Below, one piece after another: positions 5,080 to 6,700 of a DNA stretch of 6,700 nucleotides. A model generated the notes under the pieces. It was given only the letters and a program-made list of their open reading frames with translations. It was not told the origin of the DNA and did no database searches. The first letter of the stretch is position 1; each line of letters starts with the position of its first letter. This DNA is from Desulfobacterales bacterium. Lineage in GTDB: Bacteria; Desulfobacterota; Desulfobacteria; Desulfobacterales; C00003060. Location: NCBI GenBank assembly GCA_030668505.1, contig DAOUTV010000101.1:1-6700 (forward strand), in the 5' to 3' direction. The translations under genes and the position numbers were made by a program.

Positions 5080-6291
5080 ATGCCCGTGACTGTGGGAGAC
5101 TTGCCGGAAGTTCTGAAAGCCCATCGCCTTTGGCTCAAGTCTGATGGAAAACAAGGCATTCTGGCCGACCTGAGCGGAGCCGACCTGTTCCAAGCCGACC
5201 TGAGTGAAGCCGACCTGAGCAGAGCCGACCTGAGCGAAGCCAACCTGAATTTGGCCAACCTGTTCCAAGCCAGGCTGAGCGAAGCCAACCTGATCGAAGC
5301 CAGGCTGATTGGAGCCGACCTGAGCGGAGCCGACCTGAGCGGAGCCAAACTGAGCAGAGCCGACCTGAGCGGAGCCAGACTGATTGGAGCCAGACTGAGC
5401 GGAGCCAGACTGATTGGAGCCAGACTGAGCAGAGCCTACCTGATGAGAGCCAACCTGATGGAAGCCTACCTGTACCAAGCCAAACTGAGCGAAGCCTACC
5501 TGATCGAAGCCGACCTGGGTGGAGCCGACCTGAACGGAGCCAAACTGAGCAGAGCCGACCTGAGCGGAGCCAGGCTGATTGGAGCCAGACTGAGCGGAGC
5601 CAACCTGATGGGAGCCAACCTGAGCAGAGCCGACTTGAGCGAAGCCAACCTTAGCGGAGCTGAGGTGATAAGAGTCGACTTGAGCGAAGCCAACCTAGTA
5701 AACTCCGACTTACACAAAGCTGACATCTCGGGTGCGTGTTTAGATGATGCAAACACTTCCCGCTGGAACATAGAGGATATCATTTGCACCCATTTGGTGA
5801 CCGGACCAGACAGAAAGCGTATAGATTATGCCCCAAAAGAATTTGAGCAAAAGCATATCTACTTAGACAAGCTGAGTGACATCGTTCTCAATCTGCCATT
5901 GTCCGAATTGACGTATTGCGCGGGCTTGATGATGGAGTCTGCAATCAACCAACATCAACCCAGTATTCCGATAAGGTTCAAAGGGCAGGAGGCGCTATCC
6001 GACAAAACCACCAAATTATCTTTCATTGTTTTTGCTTCTGACGATGACGAGGTCAGCAAGAATAAGGATCAACTGGACGCAATTGAACAAAACCTCACCC
6101 AGTTGGTTGAAGATAAAAGACAGCCCAAAGGTGTATTGGGGTGGGCTGATGAAATACCTCTGGGACCTAGTTGGTTCCCCTTGAGAGCGAGACTTGCAGA
6201 AATAGAACGTATACTCACTAAACGATATAATCAACTATCACAGATTTTTAAAAAAGGGTGGGAGTGCATTCAGTCCTCAATTGCTCATTAG
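5080..6291 (+). CDS. Pentapeptide-repeat protein with an unassigned C-terminal domain
   Basis: A 403-residue protein. Residues 1-28 form an N-cap containing LPEVLKAHRLWLKSDGKQG, a lead-in common in this family. Residues 29-223 are 39 uninterrupted pentapeptides of A(D/N/R/K)LxG type, enough for almost ten coils of a right-handed quadrilateral beta-helix; 11 of 39 carry Arg or Lys at the second position, where Asp/Asn is usual. Residues 224-403 begin SRWNIEDIICTHL and YAPKEFEQKH, contain a beta-rich KLSFIVFASDDD segment and end in a charged helix (about 365-388). Similar W-x-I-x-x-I-x-C tails follow pentapeptide repeats in other bacterial proteins as I recall them; their function is unknown to me. 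No signal peptide or membrane segment is seen. AAGGA 9 bases before the ATG supports the start; two TAG codons end the gene. Not Qnr-like in length or layout. Confidence 0.9.
   Translation: MPVTVGDLPEVLKAHRLWLKSDGKQGILADLSGADLFQADLSEADLSRADLSEANLNLANLFQARLSEANLIEARLIGADLSGADLSGAKLSRADLSGARLIGARLSGARLIGARLSRAYLMRANLMEAYLYQAKLSEAYLIEADLGGADLNGAKLSRADLSGARLIGARLSGANLMGANLSRADLSEANLSGAEVIRVDLSEANLVNSDLHKADISGACLDDANTSRWNIEDIICTHLVTGPDRKRIDYAPKEFEQKHIYLDKLSDIVLNLPLSELTYCAGLMMESAINQHQPSIPIRFKGQEALSDKTTKLSFIVFASDDDEVSKNKDQLDAIEQNLTQLVEDKRQPKGVLGWADEIPLGPSWFPLRARLAEIERILTKRYNQLSQIFKKGWECIQSSIAH
5339..5597 (+). repeat. Internal segmental duplication in the pentapeptide array, 195-bp offset
   Basis: Within the 15-bp periodic array, the block coding for AKLSR-ADLSG-ARLIG-ARLSG (5344-5403) recurs at 5539-5598 with a single synonymous change. 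Flanking units are also similar (ADLSG-ADLSG against ADLGG-ADLNG). The offset is 13 pentapeptides. This points to growth of the array by unequal recombination in recent time. Confidence 0.75.
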
Positions 6292-6634
6292 TAGAATGCT
6301 TAGTTCATCTTATATCAACCCTAACCAAGGGTATGCCATATACCGAATACCCAAGACCCCGTTTCTGGTCAGGAGGGTTGGGGTTTTGATACAGACATAA
6401 AATCGTAACTTCTTGGAATGTACAGAAGGTGGCAAGAGATCAACATCCGAGTTTTCCCTGGTAGAAGTGTCGATAATGTGCAGAGATCTATTATCGTTGT
6501 CGTGATTTTCAGTTTCTCCAAGGGCCACCAGTGGGAATCTATACCGCCATCAAACGACAATACGCAATGACCTTTCGTGGGGTATCTTAGGTGTGTATAG
6601 GCCACCTAACTTGCGACGAGAAATGTAAGAAGTC
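6292..6634. other. Intergenic region after the pentapeptide-repeat gene
   Basis: No gene is supported. It holds structured repeat copy B (6318-6389), then about 245 bases with no family I recognise in any frame. A perfect 7-bp inverted repeat, CGATAAT (6471-6477) and ATTATCG (6490-6496), surrounds AGATCT but lacks a T-run. Decayed coding DNA is possible but cannot be shown. Confidence 0.55.
6318..6389. repeat. Structured repeat, copy B (possible terminator)
   Basis: Second copy of the repeat at 4938, starting 27 bases after the pentapeptide gene. The ACCCT/AGGGT hairpin (6318-6322 with 6328-6332) and the AAGACCCC/GGGGTTTT stem (6353-6360 with 6380-6387) are kept, while the inner loop sequence differs and still pairs (TTCT with AGGA). 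An extra GGTAT/ATACC dyad (6330-6334 with 6340-6344) is found only here. The final stem ends in TTTT and may act as a terminator for the pentapeptide gene. Confidence 0.65.
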
Positions 6635-6700
6635 ATGCAAACTTTCATTCAATGTAAAATCAACCGCTTACAAAAAGGCTACCGATTGAGCGAGATGCTA
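6635..6700 (+). CDS. Possible start of a reading frame running off the window
   Basis: An ATG at 6635 opens 22 codons to the end (MQTFIQCKINRLQKGYRLSE and on). An in-frame TAA lies at 6626-6628, so this ATG would be the first start available. There is no clear Shine-Dalgarno sequence, and the visible residues match no family I know. It may be the beginning of the next gene or chance. Confidence 0.25.
   Translation, partial: MQTFIQCKINRLQKGYRLSEML

Noticed and set aside
4941..5478. Minus-strand frames rich in SAQVGS or RLASLRSA repeats
   Set aside because: These are mirror images of the 15-bp pentapeptide coding periodicity, which keeps several frames free of stops.
5164..5748. Possible CRISPR-like or minisatellite array
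   Set aside because: The period is 15 bp with no unique spacers and it is translated in frame into pentapeptide repeats.
6310..6605. Two minus-strand frames of 72 and 78 codons
   Set aside because: No recognisable motifs or ribosome sites; they overlap each other and repeat copy B.

Overview
The window looks like a chromosomal segment of a Gram-negative bacterium, most likely one of the former Deltaproteobacteria (Desulfobacterota and relatives). This rests on the clpP-clpX-lon gene order, the family features of the three proteins and a moderate G+C content. The lineage is an inference from gene order and protein style, not from a database search.

Left part (1-4298), housekeeping proteolysis. 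The window opens in the last codons of clpP, including the catalytic Asp. A gap of about 410 bp follows. It holds a small MITE-like inverted-repeat element at the clpP stop codon (112-218), a good sigma70-type promoter (308-335) and a long 5' leader that can fold (about 342-532). Next come clpX (533-1795), the AAA+ unfoldase that feeds ClpP, and lon (1848-4298), the self-contained ATP-dependent protease. Only 52 bp separate clpX and lon, so they are probably co-transcribed. Together the three genes supply the main cytosolic ATP-dependent protein turnover machinery.

Middle part (4355-4800), an integration scar. A complete tRNA-Val(UAC) gene with encoded CCA is followed at once by an intrinsic terminator. 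Just beyond it, on the minus strand, lie a fragment resembling a tyrosine recombinase and a 45-codon ribbon-helix-helix (RHH) gene. A tRNA gene next to an integrase remnant is the usual footprint of a genomic island or prophage that has decayed. Upstream of the RHH gene a perfect 9-bp inverted repeat brackets a near-consensus promoter pointing right, a plausible operator for the RHH protein.

Right part (4780-6700), accessory DNA. A 403-aa protein has 39 uninterrupted pentapeptide repeats followed by a C-terminal domain of about 175 residues that I cannot assign. The gene is flanked by two diverged copies of a roughly 70-bp structured repeat (4938-5007 and 6318-6389). The last 300 bases hold no gene I can support, apart from a possible short reading frame running off the right end.

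The strongest candidates for something undescribed are the pentapeptide protein with its C-terminal domain inside paired repeats, the RHH gene with its bracketed promoter, and the structured clpX leader.
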